Source: Saccharum officinarum
Taxonomy: Eukaryota; Streptophyta; Magnoliopsida; Poales; Poaceae
Assembly: GCA_020631735.1 (NCBI GenBank)
Contig: CM036168.1
Location: 99,180,932 to 99,244,931 of the forward strand
DNA: 64,000 nt
Direction of reading: 5' to 3'
Of the stretch, positions 45,783-57,600 are shown in pieces. Made by a program: the position numbers and the translations under genes. Every line of letters starts with the position of its first letter. The first letter of the stretch is position 1. A model generated the notes under the pieces. That model searched no databases and was not told the DNA's origin. It saw only the letters and a program-made list of their open reading frames with translations.

Positions 45783-46409
45783 CTAAAGCGTGCAATCTAA
45801 CATGGCGAGCGTCTTATGTACACCCTGCCCCGCGGCGTCTAGCACCACCACGCTCCGGCACTTGGCGCAGTTCTCCGACGGCGTGAGGTTGAGGTCCAGA
45901 CAGATCCCACCGGCGACGTCGCATGCCCTGTCGGCCGGCGGGCGCATCACCTTGCTGGGCGCCTCGGCGTCGGCGCGGTGCCGGCGCATGTGGCCGCCGA
46001 GCGCCTGGCCGATGGCGAACTCCAGCCCGCAGACGGGGCACTCGTGCACCCTCGGCTTGGCCGGCTGCGGCGGCGTCGTCGTCGTCGGCAGCTGCAGCTG
46101 CAGCGGCTGGCGCCCGAGGCAGAGCGGCCCCGCGTGATCGGCGACGACTGTCTGCTGCTGCTGGAGCACCCTCGGGCGCTTGTGGCTGGCGCGGTGGCCC
46201 CCGAGCGCCTGGAACGTGGGGAACTGGCGGCTGCACGTCTTGCACTCGAACACGCGCCCCGCGGGGAACGGCGTCACCCCGACCCCGTGGTGGTGGGCGT
46301 GCTGCTGCAGGAGGTGCTGCTGCTGCGCCTGCGCGAGGAGCACCAGCAGGCGGGCCGTGTCCGCGGCGCCCGCCTCCAACTCCCACGCCGCCCTTTCCCT
46401 CTTGGCCAT
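45783..46409 (-). CDS. Two-finger C2H2 zinc-finger transcriptional repressor (ZAT type, 208 aa)
   Basis: Intact single-exon gene; ATG at 46409, stop at 45783. Two plant-type fingers: FECKTCSRQFPTFQALGGH..H (residues about 53-75) and HECPVCGLEFAIGQALGGH..H (about 121-143). Both have the QALGGH core that reads DNA in plant C1-2i proteins. An EAR repression motif LDLNLTP lies near residues 171-177. A Gln/His-rich segment precedes finger 1, and a basic KRPRV after finger 1 may aid nuclear import. Proteins of this family repress stress-response targets in the nucleus; which stress applies here cannot be read from sequence. A TATA box is 101 bases upstream of the ATG. This is the best-supported host gene in the window. 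The exact ZAT orthologue is not resolved. Confidence 0.95.
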   Translation of the reverse strand: MAKRERAAWELEAGAADTARLLVLLAQAQQQHLLQQHAHHHGVGVTPFPAGRVFECKTCSRQFPTFQALGGHRASHKRPRVLQQQQTVVADHAGPLCLGRQPLQLQLPTTTTPPQPAKPRVHECPVCGLEFAIGQALGGHMRRHRADAEAPSKVMRPPADRACDVAGGICLDLNLTPSENCAKCRSVVVLDAAGQGVHKTLAMLDCTL

Positions 46410-46509
46410 CGGCTGGATAGCTGCTGCCTGCTGGTTTCCCCAAAACCACGCGGAAGCGACCGGGCAACGTGCGGCAATTGTGTGTAAGGCATGGGGGACG
46501 CAGGGCTCC

Positions 46510-46517
46510 TATATATA
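46510..46517 (-). promoter_or_regulatory. TATA box of the C2H2 gene
   Basis: TATATATA in CTATATATAGCA, 101 bases upstream of the start codon on the minus strand. Confidence 0.7.
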
Positions 46518-46521
46518 GCAT

Positions 46522-47113
46522 CAGGCCATCAGGTGTGCGCCCAGGCAGCTGATGGCGGCGTCGGGAGCTGGGTTCCAGACTTCCATTCCACTATTCTAGT
46601 TCCAGCTGTGCTGGGGTCCGTTTCAGACCGCCTGCCCTGCACGTACTACGCAGGATGAGTGGGGCACGACTCGCCTAGTGGGTAGCGTCTATACCTGGTG
46701 ATGGTTCGACTGAGATGACCCGATCTCTGTTTTGGTCTGTTTCTAGACGTGGATGTGTGTACTATTCCGAGCGCTGTACTTTGACCACAGCTGTGTGTGT
46801 GACTGTGCGGTACTATCGTCAAACACCCCTCGTGAGTCGTGATGTCTTAGTCAACATGTGTGTGTCGATCACGCTGTTCGCTGTGGCTATACCTATAGTA
46901 CCATACCCCGGCTCGTACTGACTACTGACGCTTGCTCTTCTAGAGCGGCTGCGCGGCGATCGGGTGACGTGCGCGCTTGTACGTGGTGGGTAGCGTCCCG
47001 TCCGCGACTTGATTCCATTTAACATTTAACATTTATTGGGTCGATCGACTGGCCCGCGCGCACGGAATAATCGCAATCATCTAGAACGTACAGTGCCGTC
47101 AGTGTCTGACTAT
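46522..47113. other. Upstream region of the C2H2 gene
   Basis: Probable distal promoter. No other gene or repeat recognised. Confidence 0.45.
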
Positions 47114-47343
47114 GGCCTCGTTCACTTCTCAAAATATTTCCTCTGTCACTCGTCACATCAAATCTTTGACGCATGTATGGAGCATTAAATGTAGGTAAAA
47201 AAATAACTAATTGTACAGTTTGTCTGTAAAGGTCGAGATGAATCTTTTGAGCCTAATTAATTTATGGTTGGATAAATTTTGTCAAATAACGACGAAAGTG
47301 CTACAGGAATATTTCCCCAAATATTTCAGATCTGAACACAACC
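47114..47343 (+). mobile_element. Grass MITE family, copy 4
   Basis: Same family and orientation as 28581-28822 (ACATCAAATCTTTGACGC, GAGCATTAAATGTAGGTAAA, GAGATGAATCTTTTGAGCC). Flanked by the 3-bp repeat TAT (47111-47113 and 47344-47346). Confidence 0.75.
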
Positions 47344-47346
47344 TAT

Positions 47347-50133
47347 ATGACTGCAATTCTGCGCACTGATTCCTGCCAGGACCAGTGGATTATCTGACCC
47401 AGAAGTCTCGCATTAAACAAAGAGGGCGAACGACCTACGTACTAGAAGTTTTAATAATGATTAATAAAGCTCTGCCTTCCTTGAACCGCTCCAATTTAAG
47501 TACATGCCAATTTTCCCTCGCTCTCCTTTCTCATTTCGTAAAGTTTTGTTTAATCATTAACTTTTACATCATTTCATCGTCAATCAACCCATGTTTTTGG
47601 TAAATTTTTCATCCACATTTTCGTGTTTTTTTGGGGTGCGAGAACACGAGAGCAGCACCGGCAACGCACGTGATTACTGCTGTTCCTTTCCTAGCCTGGG
47701 ATGCCGGTAACTCATTGTCATACTGCCAACTAACTTGGTTTGACAGGGAATAATGATGCCGTTCCAATCCATGCATGATCAATCACGCTTTAATTAATTA
47801 ATCAGTCCATCGTTGGAGTTGTTTGAACAAATGAACGACGTGCGTAGCCATGTTTTTTGAACGAAAAAAACTATGCTGCTTATACTCGTCAAAAAGAAAA
47901 GAAAAGAAAAGAAAAGACAGCCTTGCAGTTGCAGCAGGAACCAAGCTAGCTGCTTCCGCGAATGTGAAGTAATCTTTTTCGCACCAACTGAAAAAAAAAG
48001 CTAGTATAGCTGAGTCAAATGTCAACGCGTTAGCCGTCGTGCTTTAGCTTTACCACAGCCACCTGGTGCCTCTAAAAGCTGTCGTAAAATCTCCTTAAAA
48101 AAACCTCGTTGGGGGCTTTTCGCGACGATCGACCAGTAGTAGTAGGTGATGCACCTAACTTCAGTCGACGCCTATCGTATGCGGGCCAGCTAATCCGGCC
48201 ACGTAGATAGTAGCACGCGGAAAAATGAACCTGAGAGCTAGCTGCGAGTTTGGTCCTGCAGTGGCATTCTGAACTACTACGTACTACTACTGATGAGGTA
48301 CTGAAGCTTGCATCAGGTACCGGCATCGTTAGGTAGAATTGCAGTCCTGCTCTTGCCGTCTTGGAGGTAAAACGTACGTACGAACAACGATTTGACCAAT
48401 AATTTTGTACTGGAAGAAACTGAGAATGATGAACCCAGCTAATACAGAAGGCAGGGAAAGGCTCAGCTGTCGGCATTATTTTCCCCATTTCTCCTACCCA
48501 TCACACACCTGGCCAAACTTTTTCAAACATGTGATCAAAACACGTGAATGTATATATTTTCGTGGTTGTTTGGTTTCTATAGGTCCTCGTCGTACTATTA
48601 AGCATGGTTCAGGCACTGTTGTCATGTCGTCGGTCGCAGCATGCATATGTGTTGAAATCCGGTGCCCCAAAAGCTGAACTTTGTACTCGACGCGCACAGT
48701 GGCACAGGACAGAACAACCCGCCCGTCCCCCGCAAGACTCATGCTGCGTGCAGAGCCGGCGTGCACGGGTCCTAGCTGCACCAACCACCACTATTCCTGC
48801 TTAATCTTCCACACAAACACCACGAATAATCACGTGTGCGTAATCTGAACCTGATCCTGGACTCTAGCATACTATGACGACTCGACTCTGCAACTACAAC
48901 GCGAGGCCACGGCACGAATCACCCAACTCTTTCGCGCTCGGTCTCTTTGTTGGATTAATCTATGACGACGCATAGACCCCGCCGACGAGTAGTTTAATTT
49001 GGCCAGGTCATGGGGCCATGCTCATGCATGGCTGCATGACTTCTTATCGTCGCTAGCTAGCTGCAAGCAAGTGCACCGTGCACGATCGATCGCTACTGCA
49101 AAAAAAGTCAGCTCCGTATATTTAATCGCGCGACTTCTGCACTCGGTACCTGTGGAATTGTTAGTGGTACAGATGTCCGGTTGCTTGCATCGCTTGTGCT
49201 GCCAGCTGACGGAACAACCAGCATTCAGCCATTCACCCACGCGAACCTTCAAGGAAAAGTAGGTGTCGTCCAGGCGGAGCAGTGTACGTATACTTGCTCT
49301 AGAGACACACGAGTACACGACGACTTCTCTTGCTAACTCATTCACAAATCACAATCATCACGATGCACGACGCAATCGAATAACCGTTGAAAATTCACGT
49401 TTTCTTCTTTCTACCCATTTATTAAACGGGCACATTCCAAATCCAAGATTGAGCTGTGTACTAGCTAGTGCTAGCAGTTAGTAATATAAGGAGAAGTAAT
49501 ACATGTTGCAGGCAGAGACAGCGACCTGCTGTTTCGATGATCCGATCCCACAAAGTGATTCAGTAGAACAAGGGAGCTTAGCGCATGGAAGTCAAGAGCG
49601 CAGTTGGAAAGCACATCACATGCCCCGCGATGATTTTGACTTGGGAAGAAGCGATGTGGAATGGAACAACCCCTGCAGCCCTTGCTTCACAGAAACAGTT
49701 TCACACGGGTCAACAATGCCTCAGCTCGATCGATCGCTACGGGAATATTCACTTCTCTCCTTGCCTTTTACACGCTAGCTGTTTTTGTAGTGACAGCGAG
49801 TTACAAGACAGTCAACAGCTAGCATCATTGTGTACCATAGAGATGATGAGTCGATGACTGCTAATTGTGTACCATAGAGATGATCATTGTGTACAAGTAG
49901 GCAATGCATGCATGCACCTGTCACAATTAACCCTGCAGTCTACAATTACCTGCGCGGTTGGCGTCAGAGATGACATAGCGCTCTCAGTTTTGTCAGAGTT
50001 TAGCTTCACTCCTTTTCATATTCACGTCGCTACTGTTTAATGGAGAAGAACAAGCATGCACCTGTGCTAGCTACGGTGGCATCTAGTGACAATGATTTTG
50101 TGCCCTCTACTGTCTGAATGGGAGCCATATTAT
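47347..50133. other. Intergenic, no supported gene
   Basis: Several short ORFs on both strands, none with a recognisable domain. Numerous palindromic restriction-type words such as gctagctagc and cgatcgatcg. No repeat ends seen. Confidence 0.45.
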
Positions 50134-50385
50134 TGTTAGGAAATAATGCAAATCAAGATCGAACACGAGACACAGATTTTTACATGGAAAACCCTTGCGG
50201 AAAAAACCACAGGCGCCAACCGGCGATCTTCACTATATGGAGAGAGTTTACAGAACGCAGGGAATACTAGGACGGACTGACTGCAGTCAAATACGGAAAC
50301 AAATCCGCTAATAAACATGACCGAACCGTGGGCCCTCCAGGCGTCCCCACAAGACCAACGTTATAATTCGGATCATATTTCAACA
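50134..50385 (-). repeat. 3' LTR of the copia element
   Basis: On the minus strand it starts TGTTGAAATATGATCC and ends ATTTCCTAACA. The purine tract adjoins its start. Confidence 0.82.
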
Positions 50386-50485
50386 AACTCCACCTTGAGA
50401 CGAATTCCATCTTGTAGTAAATGAAGTATCACCAATCAACTCACTTCAATAATAAATAATCACCGGCGCCAAAAGTCACTAGGAC

Positions 50486-51550
50486 TTAATTTGTAATGCC
50501 AACTAAGCTTGAGCATAGCCCAAACTTAGCTCCAGGAACTGACTTTGTCAACATATTAGCGGGATTATCATGAATACTTACCTTGCATACTTTAACATCA
50601 CCTTCAGCAATGACACCTCGAATAAAATGATATCTCACATCAATGTGCTTGGTCCTTTCATGAAACATCTTATCTTTAGTCAGACAAATAGCACTCTGGC
50701 TATCACAATGTATAGTAGTACAAGAAGTAACCCCGCAAAGTTCAGAGTATAAACCCCTCAACCAAATAGCTTCTTTACAAGCTTCAGAAATAGCCATATA
50801 TTCAGCTTCTGTTGTAGACAGAGCAACAATGGACTGCAAACATGCTTTCCAGCTAACAGCACAACCACCAATGGTGAAAACATAACCCGTGAGAGATCTC
50901 TTATCCAAATCACCAGCAAAATCAGAATCAACATAACCAACAAGTCCATCTCTAGATTTCCCAAACTGCAAACATGCATTAGAAGTACCTCGCAAATATC
51001 TGAAAATTCATTGAACAACCCTCCAATGCTCCTTACCAGGATTAGCCATGAATCTATTGACAACACTCAATGCATGAGATAAATCAGGACGAGAACAAAC
51101 CATGGCATACATAAGAGAACCAACTGCACTGAAATATGGAACTCTAGACATGTACTCAATCTTATGATCTGACTGTGGACATAAATATGATGATAATCTG
51201 AAATGTGCAGCTAATGGAGTACTCACTGGTTTTGCATTACGCATATTAAAATGACGAATAACCTTTTCAATATAACCTCGTTGACTGAGGTATAATTTAC
51301 CAAATTTTCTATCTATAGTAATTTTCATACCAAGAATTTTCTTAGCTGCACCTAAGTCCTTCATCTCAAATTCTTTACTCAATTGTGCCTTTAGTTTAGC
51401 TATTTCTGATTTTTCTTTAGCAACAATTAACATATCATCAACCTAAGAAAGCAAATAAATAGTTGAGCCATTAACAATCTTCAAGTAAACACAGCTATCA
51501 TAATTAGACCGCTTAAAGCCACGAGAGAGCATAAATGAGTCAAACCTCTT
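50486..51550 (-). pseudogene. Copia reverse transcriptase and RNase H, broken
   Basis: The RT end covers 51008-51550: RGFKRSNYDSCVYLK, then the catalytic box with VDDMLIVA, LGMKI, LYLSQRGYIEKV and SRPDLSHALSVVNRFM. The tyrosine codon of the YVDD box is a stop (51443-51445). A further break near 51000 separates RNase H (50486-50995), which has [32 protein letters not shown] and [12 protein letters not shown]. Known role: reverse transcription of copia RNA. It cannot encode an active enzyme. Confidence 0.9.
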
Positions 51551-52688
51551 TGTCGGTGTTCGGACCCAAGAGGGTCCTAAACCAATGAGTAAATGCTGCG
51601 TGTCTCTTTCCTGGATGGTGATGCAAGGAGAACACACGGGGGTTTATCCTGGTTCGGGCAAAAGAAGGCCCTACGTCCAGCGGGGGGAAGAAGTTTGTAT
51701 TTCCTTGCACCGAAGTGCTCGTGTAGGGGTTACAAGCATGCGAGAGAGGGCGCCGAGCCCAAGTCTCAAAGAGAGGAAAAAAGGACAAGGGTGGTTGCTT
51801 GAGGTATCGATCTCTTGTTTTTCTTCGTTGTCTGTTGTTGTCCGGTCGGGTGCCTCGTTCCTCCCCCCCTCGTAGAGCCCTGGCCTGCCCTTTTATAGGG
51901 CGAGAGGAGGCCAGGACGACGGGGAGCCTTGAGGTGATGTTTGGTCGATTCCTGTTGAGTTGACTGTAGCGACGTGCCCTGGGAATGGCCGGCCATCCCT
52001 GGACACCATGGCGTCGTGGGAGACGAGACGGCGAAATGACCCGGAGCGCCGTGCCATACCGTCCTTCCCTTGCCGTTGAACTGTGCCGAGCGTCGAGGTT
52101 GGGTCGAGGCCGGGTCGAGACCGGATGGATAAGGCCGAATCCCCGAGATTGCGGAGAACGGGCTTTGTCTTATCCTCCCTCGAGGGTGATCGATGGTAAA
52201 CAGTGCGCGGTAAGGTGGGTATAGTGACGGGTTTCACCTCCCATCATGGGATGGGTGGTAAAACAGTGAGACCTGACACGGGCATTGTTCCCACGTCGAT
52301 CCTGGTCGCAGCCATGCCGGTAGGTGATAGTAGGTAACCGCATTAAATGCTATGGCTTTTGTCCTGGGGTAGGTAAAGAGAAGGAGTCGAGGCGCTCGAC
52401 CCAGGCTCACGCGAGTCGGAGTTTTTCCCAGTGGGCGGACGAGCTTCGCGCGGGTCGGAGCGCCGTCGAGGTAGCTTGCCGTACGGGATGGGGCACGGTC
52501 GAGGCGCCCCGTCGAGCGGGCCTCGTACGAGTCGGAGCTGGAGCGCGGTCGAGGCGCCCCGTCGAGCGGGCCTCGTACGAGGCGGACATGATGCGCGGTC
52601 GAGGCGGGCTGCCTTTTATTGCGGTTTCAGTCGTTTTAGTTTTTTACTAGCGATGGGTGTGGGTACCCCTGTACTTTTGGTACCGACA
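51551..52688 (-). repeat. 3' LTR of the Tat-type element (1138 bp)
   Basis: Begins TGTCGGTGTTCGGACC and ends GGTACCGACA. A 50-bp unit (GTCGAGGCGCCCCGTCGAGC...) is repeated in tandem at 52496-52610. Confidence 0.88.
52496..52610. repeat. 50-bp tandem repeat in the Tat-type LTR
   Basis: CGGTCGAGGCG words start at 52496, 52546 and 52596: two full units and a partial third. Confidence 0.8.
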
Positions 52689-52878
52689 GTAGCCCCCGAG
52701 CCTTTGGGTGAGTGTGTGATCACTCTCCCAGAGGTTGGTTCGAACTGGAGTCGTAGCGTCGTGATTTTTTTCGGTGGGGGCGCGCGAGCGCACCCGCCGG
52801 GTGTAGCCCCCGAGGCCTCGGTGGAGTGCTGGGACTCCTCCGAGGTCTTGCTTTCGTTTTATTGGGGGATGATTCGTT

Positions 52879-54317
52879 GCGGCCGAGCCCCGAGCCTCGC
52901 GCGCACGAGGTCGATCAGAGTCCCGACCGTCTTTTGTGCGACCCTCACGCTCCTTTTCAAAAAAAGGAGGAGGGGTGGAGAACGCCGTACTACCCTCGTT
53001 TGGGCGCGAGTTCCGACGATCTCCGGTGAGCTGCTAGCGGGGGAATTCGAGTGAGAGCCCGTGCCCCGTTCATTAGGGGTCAGCTAGTGGCCCGGAGGCG
53101 CTCTCAAAGATGCCAAGGAGTGGTCGTGTGGATCTCGATTCCCTGCGACAGGATTCGAGGGCTCGATGCCTCCCCCGGGGGATTCCTACGACGACCTCCT
53201 CTTTCGGCCTCGAATACGTCCTGGGGTGCCTCGAGAGCGTGGCTCGAGCCCTTGGCCATGTACGGGCGCACCCTGGGTCGTCCCTAACTCTGTTGCTCGA
53301 GGGCAGCTGTCGAATCCTGGTCGAGGGCCAGCTTTCGTTCTCTCGAGGCTTAGGTTTCTGCGGTCGAGCCCCCGAGCCTCGCGCGCACGAGGTCGATCAG
53401 AGTCCCGACCGTCTTTTGTGCGACCCTCACGCTCCTTTTCGAAAAAAGGAGGAGGGGTGGAGAACGCCGTACTACCCTCGTTTGGGCGCGAGTTCTGACG
53501 ATCTCCGGTGAGCTGCTAGCGGGGGAATTCGAGTGAGAGCCCGTGCCCCGTTCGTTAGGGGTCGGTTAGTGGCCCGGAGGCGCTCTCAAAGATGCCAAGG
53601 AGTGGTCGTGTGGATCTCGATTCCCTGCGACAGGATTCGAGGGCTCGATGCCTCCCCCGGGGGGATTCCTACGACGACCTCCTCCTTCGGCCTCGAATAC
53701 GTCCTGGGGTGCCTCGAGAGCATGGATCGAGCCCTTGGCCATGTACGGGCGCACCCTGGGTCGTCCCTAACTCTGTTGCTCAAGGGTAGCTGTCGAACCC
53801 TGGTCGAGGGCCAGCTTTCGTTCCCTCGAGGCTTAGGTTTCTGCGGTCGAGCCCCCGAGCCTCGCGCGCACGAGGTCGATCAGAGTCCCGACCGTCTTTT
53901 GTGCGACCCTCATGCTCCTTTTCGAAAAAAAGAGGAGGGGTGGAGAACGCCGTACTACCCTCGTTTGGGCACGAGTTCCGACGATCTCCGGTGAGCTGCT
54001 AGCGGGGGAATTCGAGTGAGAGCCCGTGCCCCGTTCGTTAGGGGTCGGCTAGTGGCCCGGAGGCGCTCTCAAAGATGCCAAGGAGTGGTCGTGTGGATCT
54101 CGATTCCCTGCGACAGGATTCGAGGGCTCGATGCCTCCCCCGGGGGGATTCCTACGACGATCTCCTCCTTCGGCCTCGAATACGTCCTAGGGTGCCTCGA
54201 GAGCATGGCTCGAGCCCTTGGCCATGTACGGGCGCACCCTGGGTCGTCCCTAACTCTGTTGCTTGAGGGCAGCTGTCGAACCCTGGTCGAGGGCTAGCTT
54301 TCGCTCCCTCGAGGCTT
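52879..54317. repeat. Three tandem repeats of about 482 bp
   Basis: Units start at 52879, 53360 and 53843 (periods 481 and 483) and are nearly identical; all contain GCCTCGCGCGCACGAGGTCG and GATGCCAAGGAGTGGTCGTG. They produce repeated look-alike ORFs, which I do not call genes. They lie between the extra gene and the LTR, where Tat elements are known to carry variable tandem repeats. Confidence 0.93.
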
Positions 54318-54571
54318 ATACCGGGCTCGGGGCCCGTTTCCCAGATATCTAGGAATATCCGTCCGCGGATCCCTCCCCCGCCCGTTAGCTGGGCGCGTCT
54401 TTTGGGGGAGGCGAGATCGGCGCGGTAGTGGGCGACGTGGCGTACGGTTACGACGTGGGGGACAGCCACGCGCCCGACTCCTGCGAGATGTAAGGAAACG
54501 GTTAGGTGGGCGCATTTAATGCGGAAACTGTTCCTACCTTTTCGCGCGGCTGTTGGGCTTCCGCCTGGGCA

Positions 54572-54578
54572 TATAAAA
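54572..54578 (+). promoter_or_regulatory. TATA box of the antisense gene
   Basis: TATAAAA in GGCATATAAAATC, 153 bases before the ATG at 54725. It serves the plus strand, opposite to the retroelement's own transcription. Confidence 0.6.
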
Positions 54579-54724
54579 TCAAGGCCTGGGGGTCTGCGTT
54601 CCCCTCCGTTCCCTTGCGCTCCTGCATTCTTCTGCCTCAGACAACCCTTGCCTTATCGCGCTCTGCGCCCGCATCGCTGTCGCCACCGCGTCCTCTTCGT
54701 CCACCCCCCCTTTTGACAACACCG

Positions 54725-56559
54725 ATGGCAGGAAAGAGCCAGATCCTCCCCGCCGACGGCTGGGCCGCCGTCGCAACAAGACCCGTTGGCCGAGCCAGCG
54801 GGTATGGTGGAGGGAGGGGCGGTCGAGCCCCTGACCGGAGCGTCGGAAGAAGAGGTGCCGGCTCCGGGGGTGCCTACTGTCGAGGCGCGGGTACCGGAGC
54901 CGTCTTCGGTCGAGGCGCCGGCTCCGGAGGCGCTGGCGGTTGAGGGGCCAGTTCCCCTAGGGGGGCGGGCACCCATGGCCGTGGACCTTCCCCCCGACGA
55001 CACCCCCCTGGACAGAGGGAAACAAGTGATGGGGGTCGAGGGGGGCGAAGCCGCGGATCAGGCCGGTGCCTCGACGACCGTTAGAGAGGCGGAAACTGCG
55101 GGCGAGGCCGGTCCTTCCGCGGGACCGGGAGATGCCCCGGCTGGGTCGTTGTCGTCATGGCCCGACATCGCCGCGCTGGCGATAGCGCGGGCAGAGGCAG
55201 AGATACCGAGGTGGGGGGGCCGTCGCTCCAGTTTAGGGACGCCGCGAACCCTGACGCCGAGCCCATCTTCGTCCTGAACGACAAAGATGAAGTGCACCGA
55301 TGGGAGTACCTCGAGGGCGTCCGCCGGCACCTTGATCGGTTGCTCCGAGTGGCGTCTGGTGCCGTGCGGAGCATGGGGGATGCCACCGAGGTACGATCGA
55401 CCCGTCGGCTTTTTCCGTGGTTTTCTTGGTGTCTTTTCCCTCGGCTTTTTAACCTTTTTGGTTTTTTTTTCGGATTGCGTCCAGGAGCTGAAGGAGCACT
55501 CCCGCCGCAAGTCACTCTTCATCCAGGATGAGAGTGGCATGTGGGCCGCGCTGTCTCAGCAACGGATCTTGGCCGAGGAGGCCCAGAAACGGCTTTCCGA
55601 TCGGAACGCCGAAATGGCTGAGCTGCGCGTCGCCTACGCGGTGCTGAAAGAGGAAGCGATGCAGGCATGGGCGGCCAAGGCCGTGATGCGCACTGGCATG
55701 GACAAGGCTCGGGAGAAGGCTGCCCAGGCCCGCAGGGATCTCGAGCCCTATCGAGACGGGTGAAGGAGCTCGAGGAGAATGTCTCGCAGGTTAGTCGTCA
55801 ACGCGACACCCTCAACGTCGAGGTCGAGCAGGCCACCGCTCGTTCTGATGCTCTGAAGGATGAGGTGACGACGCTGAAGGGAGCCGTCCAAGAGAAGGAC
55901 GCAGCTCTCGAGTCTGCTCGGCAAGAGATCGAGGCGCTAAAGGCAACCATTGGTGACAAAGACAACGCCTTCCTTGGGCTCGAGCGGACTTGCGGGGGGC
56001 TTCGTGACGAGGTTGTGGGCCTGCAGACCCATATCGAGGGTAAGTGTGATTGTTACGGCCACGATGCGGAGGGCCTTGCATTGGGTATTAATCTGTTCGT
56101 CGTGTTTCAGAGCTGGAGAGGGAGAACCGAGAGGCCCAATCCTTTGCCAACTCCTTCCAGAGCCTCCTCAAAGCCGAGATCCGGAGGACCCAACTGCTCC
56201 AGGGTGCGATCACCACCGTGTGTGACGGCCTGGGGGTCGAGCCCGACGCCGACACCGGGGAAGATGTTCCGAGGAACTCCTTCGTCCGTCGGATGGTGGC
56301 GCTGGGCCGCCTTGCCCGGGAGAAGATACGGGACGGCCTCCATCACGGCGTGAAGAGGGCGCTGGCCGTCATCCGTTCAGGGTTTGTGTTCGACATGAAG
56401 CTCGTCGCTGAGGGCTTTATCACAGACCCGGACCAGACAGACGAGGAGAACGAGGATGCCTGCGTGGAGCTGATTGAAGCCGCCGAAGAGCCTGGAAGCC
56501 GTCTGGCCTCGCTTTTTGAAGCCGAGGTGGTTCCGCCTAATGACGATGAGGGCCTGTGA
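54725..56559 (+). CDS. Antisense extra gene of the Tat-type element: coiled-coil protein, two introns (frameshifted)
   Basis: Plus-strand gene inside a minus-strand retroelement. Three exons: 54725-55390, 55485-56039 and 56111-56559. The introns 55391-55484 and 56040-56110 have GT...AG ends, and reading is continuous across both junctions (phase 0, then phase 1). The N-terminus is Pro/Ala/Glu-rich. The middle (from ELKEHSRRKSLF to GLQTHIE) is a long coiled coil with many Leu/Glu/Ala heptads. The C-terminus (FVRRMVALGRLAREKIRDGL, then VFDMKLVAEGF) is a conserved-looking helical domain. It ends in an acidic tail. Lesions: frame changes near 54740, 55210 and 55750. Tat-lineage elements are known to carry antisense extra ORFs of unknown function. 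This one has its own TATA box. Confidence 0.8.
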
Positions 56560-57240
56560 GCCAAATCTGGGCATGAAGGCCCATGTAATAAGTTAGCATT
56601 TCGAATTTTGATCGTGGTGGCCTCGAAGGCCTAAAAACTCGAAACATAAACCGGTTCGTGGTTGATTTAGTTTTATTCGAGCTTTTCTTCCCTTTATCGC
56701 TTGGATCGTGTTCTTGCGTGATTTACTTAGCACGCAGCTGCATCCTTTGGCGTAAGGGAGCGAGTGGAGGTACCGTAGCCTCGGGGGCGTAAGTGATCTC
56801 ACGGCTCGACCGCCCTCGAGCTTCAGGGTGATGTTGCGGCCTTGTAAATCGTGTGAGAGCCTGATCTAAGTGACAGGGGATATGTTCTTTTTCAAAGTTA
56901 GGAACCGTTATTTAGATCTCCTTAGCGTGAAGTCGCACCTCTAAAAGGCATAAGGGGTGAGTGGAGGTACCGTAGCCTCGGAGGTGTAGGTGATACTCCT
57001 GACTTGGGAGCCCTTTCGAACCTTGGGGTGCTCTTGCAGCGAAGTCGATCTAAGAAGCGGTTCTTAATTTTAAAAAAGAGCATAAGTTTTTTTGGGGACT
57101 GGGGGGTTCCCCCCTTGTAGCCCCCGAGGGAGGGTCGATTCTAGGAGTGCAGAGTCGATCCTTCCTCACTGTAAAACGAAAGTTTGAACGTCGCTGTATT
57201 CTTTATTGACGAAAAAGAAAATACAGAGCCTCGAGGCTTT
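56560..57240. other. Spacer between antisense gene and integrase end, with a duplicated segment
   Basis: GAGTGGAGGTACCGTAGCCTC occurs at 56762 and again at 56959 with similar flanks, a diverged 197-bp duplication. Both convergent genes end here, so it probably holds both 3' ends. Confidence 0.6.
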
Positions 57241-57600
57241 TTAAGGAAAGAAGCGACGTAGCTGTTCAATGTTCCAAGCGTTGGTGAGGATTTCGCCCTT
57301 CTCGTTGGATAGCTTGTAGGTGCCCGGCTTTAGTACTTCTGCGATGATGTATGGCCCTTCCCATGGTGGCATGAGCTTGTGTCGTCCCTTGTTGTTCTGG
57401 TTCCGCCGTAGCACCAAGTCGCCGACGTTGAGGTCACGCTTGCGGACGTGTCTTTCGTGGTAGCGTCGGAGATCCTGCTGGTATCTGGTAGAATGCAACA
57501 GAGCCACATCTCGGGCTTCCTCGAGCTGGTCGAGGGCGTCCCGTCTTGTGGCGTCGTTATTTCTTTCGTTGTAGGCCTTCAACCTTGGGGACCCCCAAAG
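57241..57600 (-). pseudogene. Integrase C-terminal end of the Tat-type element
   Basis: 113 codons: RRDALDQLEEARDVALLHSTRY, then YHERHVRKRDLNVGDLVLRR, the GPY/F-like PPWEGPYIIAEVLKPGTYKL, and NAWNIEQLRRFFP before the stop. In intact relatives this is the last part of pol. Here it directly follows gag in a shifted frame (junction near 57580-57600). The catalytic integrase core, RNase H, RT and protease are missing. Confidence 0.85.

Larger units (their letters stand above)
50134..51550 (-). mobile_element. Ty1/copia element, 3' part, interrupted at 51550
   Basis: Minus strand: a 252-bp LTR (50134-50385), purine tract (minus CAAGGTGGAGTT), RNase H and RT. The RT is cut at 51550 by the LTR of a Tat-type gypsy element, so the rest of the copia element lies past the right window edge. 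The left flank of the LTR is ATTAT (50129-50133), the expected target duplication. It is the oldest of three nested retroelements. Confidence 0.85.

Noticed and set aside
45814..46521. Long alternative frames around the C2H2 gene
   Set aside because: GC-rich shadows; only the minus frame 45783-46409 has zinc fingers, an EAR motif and a promoter.
53051..54297. Repeated plus-strand ORFs starting MRARAPF... and similar frames
   Set aside because: They come from the 482-bp tandem repeats, are open in several frames and on both strands, and have no domain.
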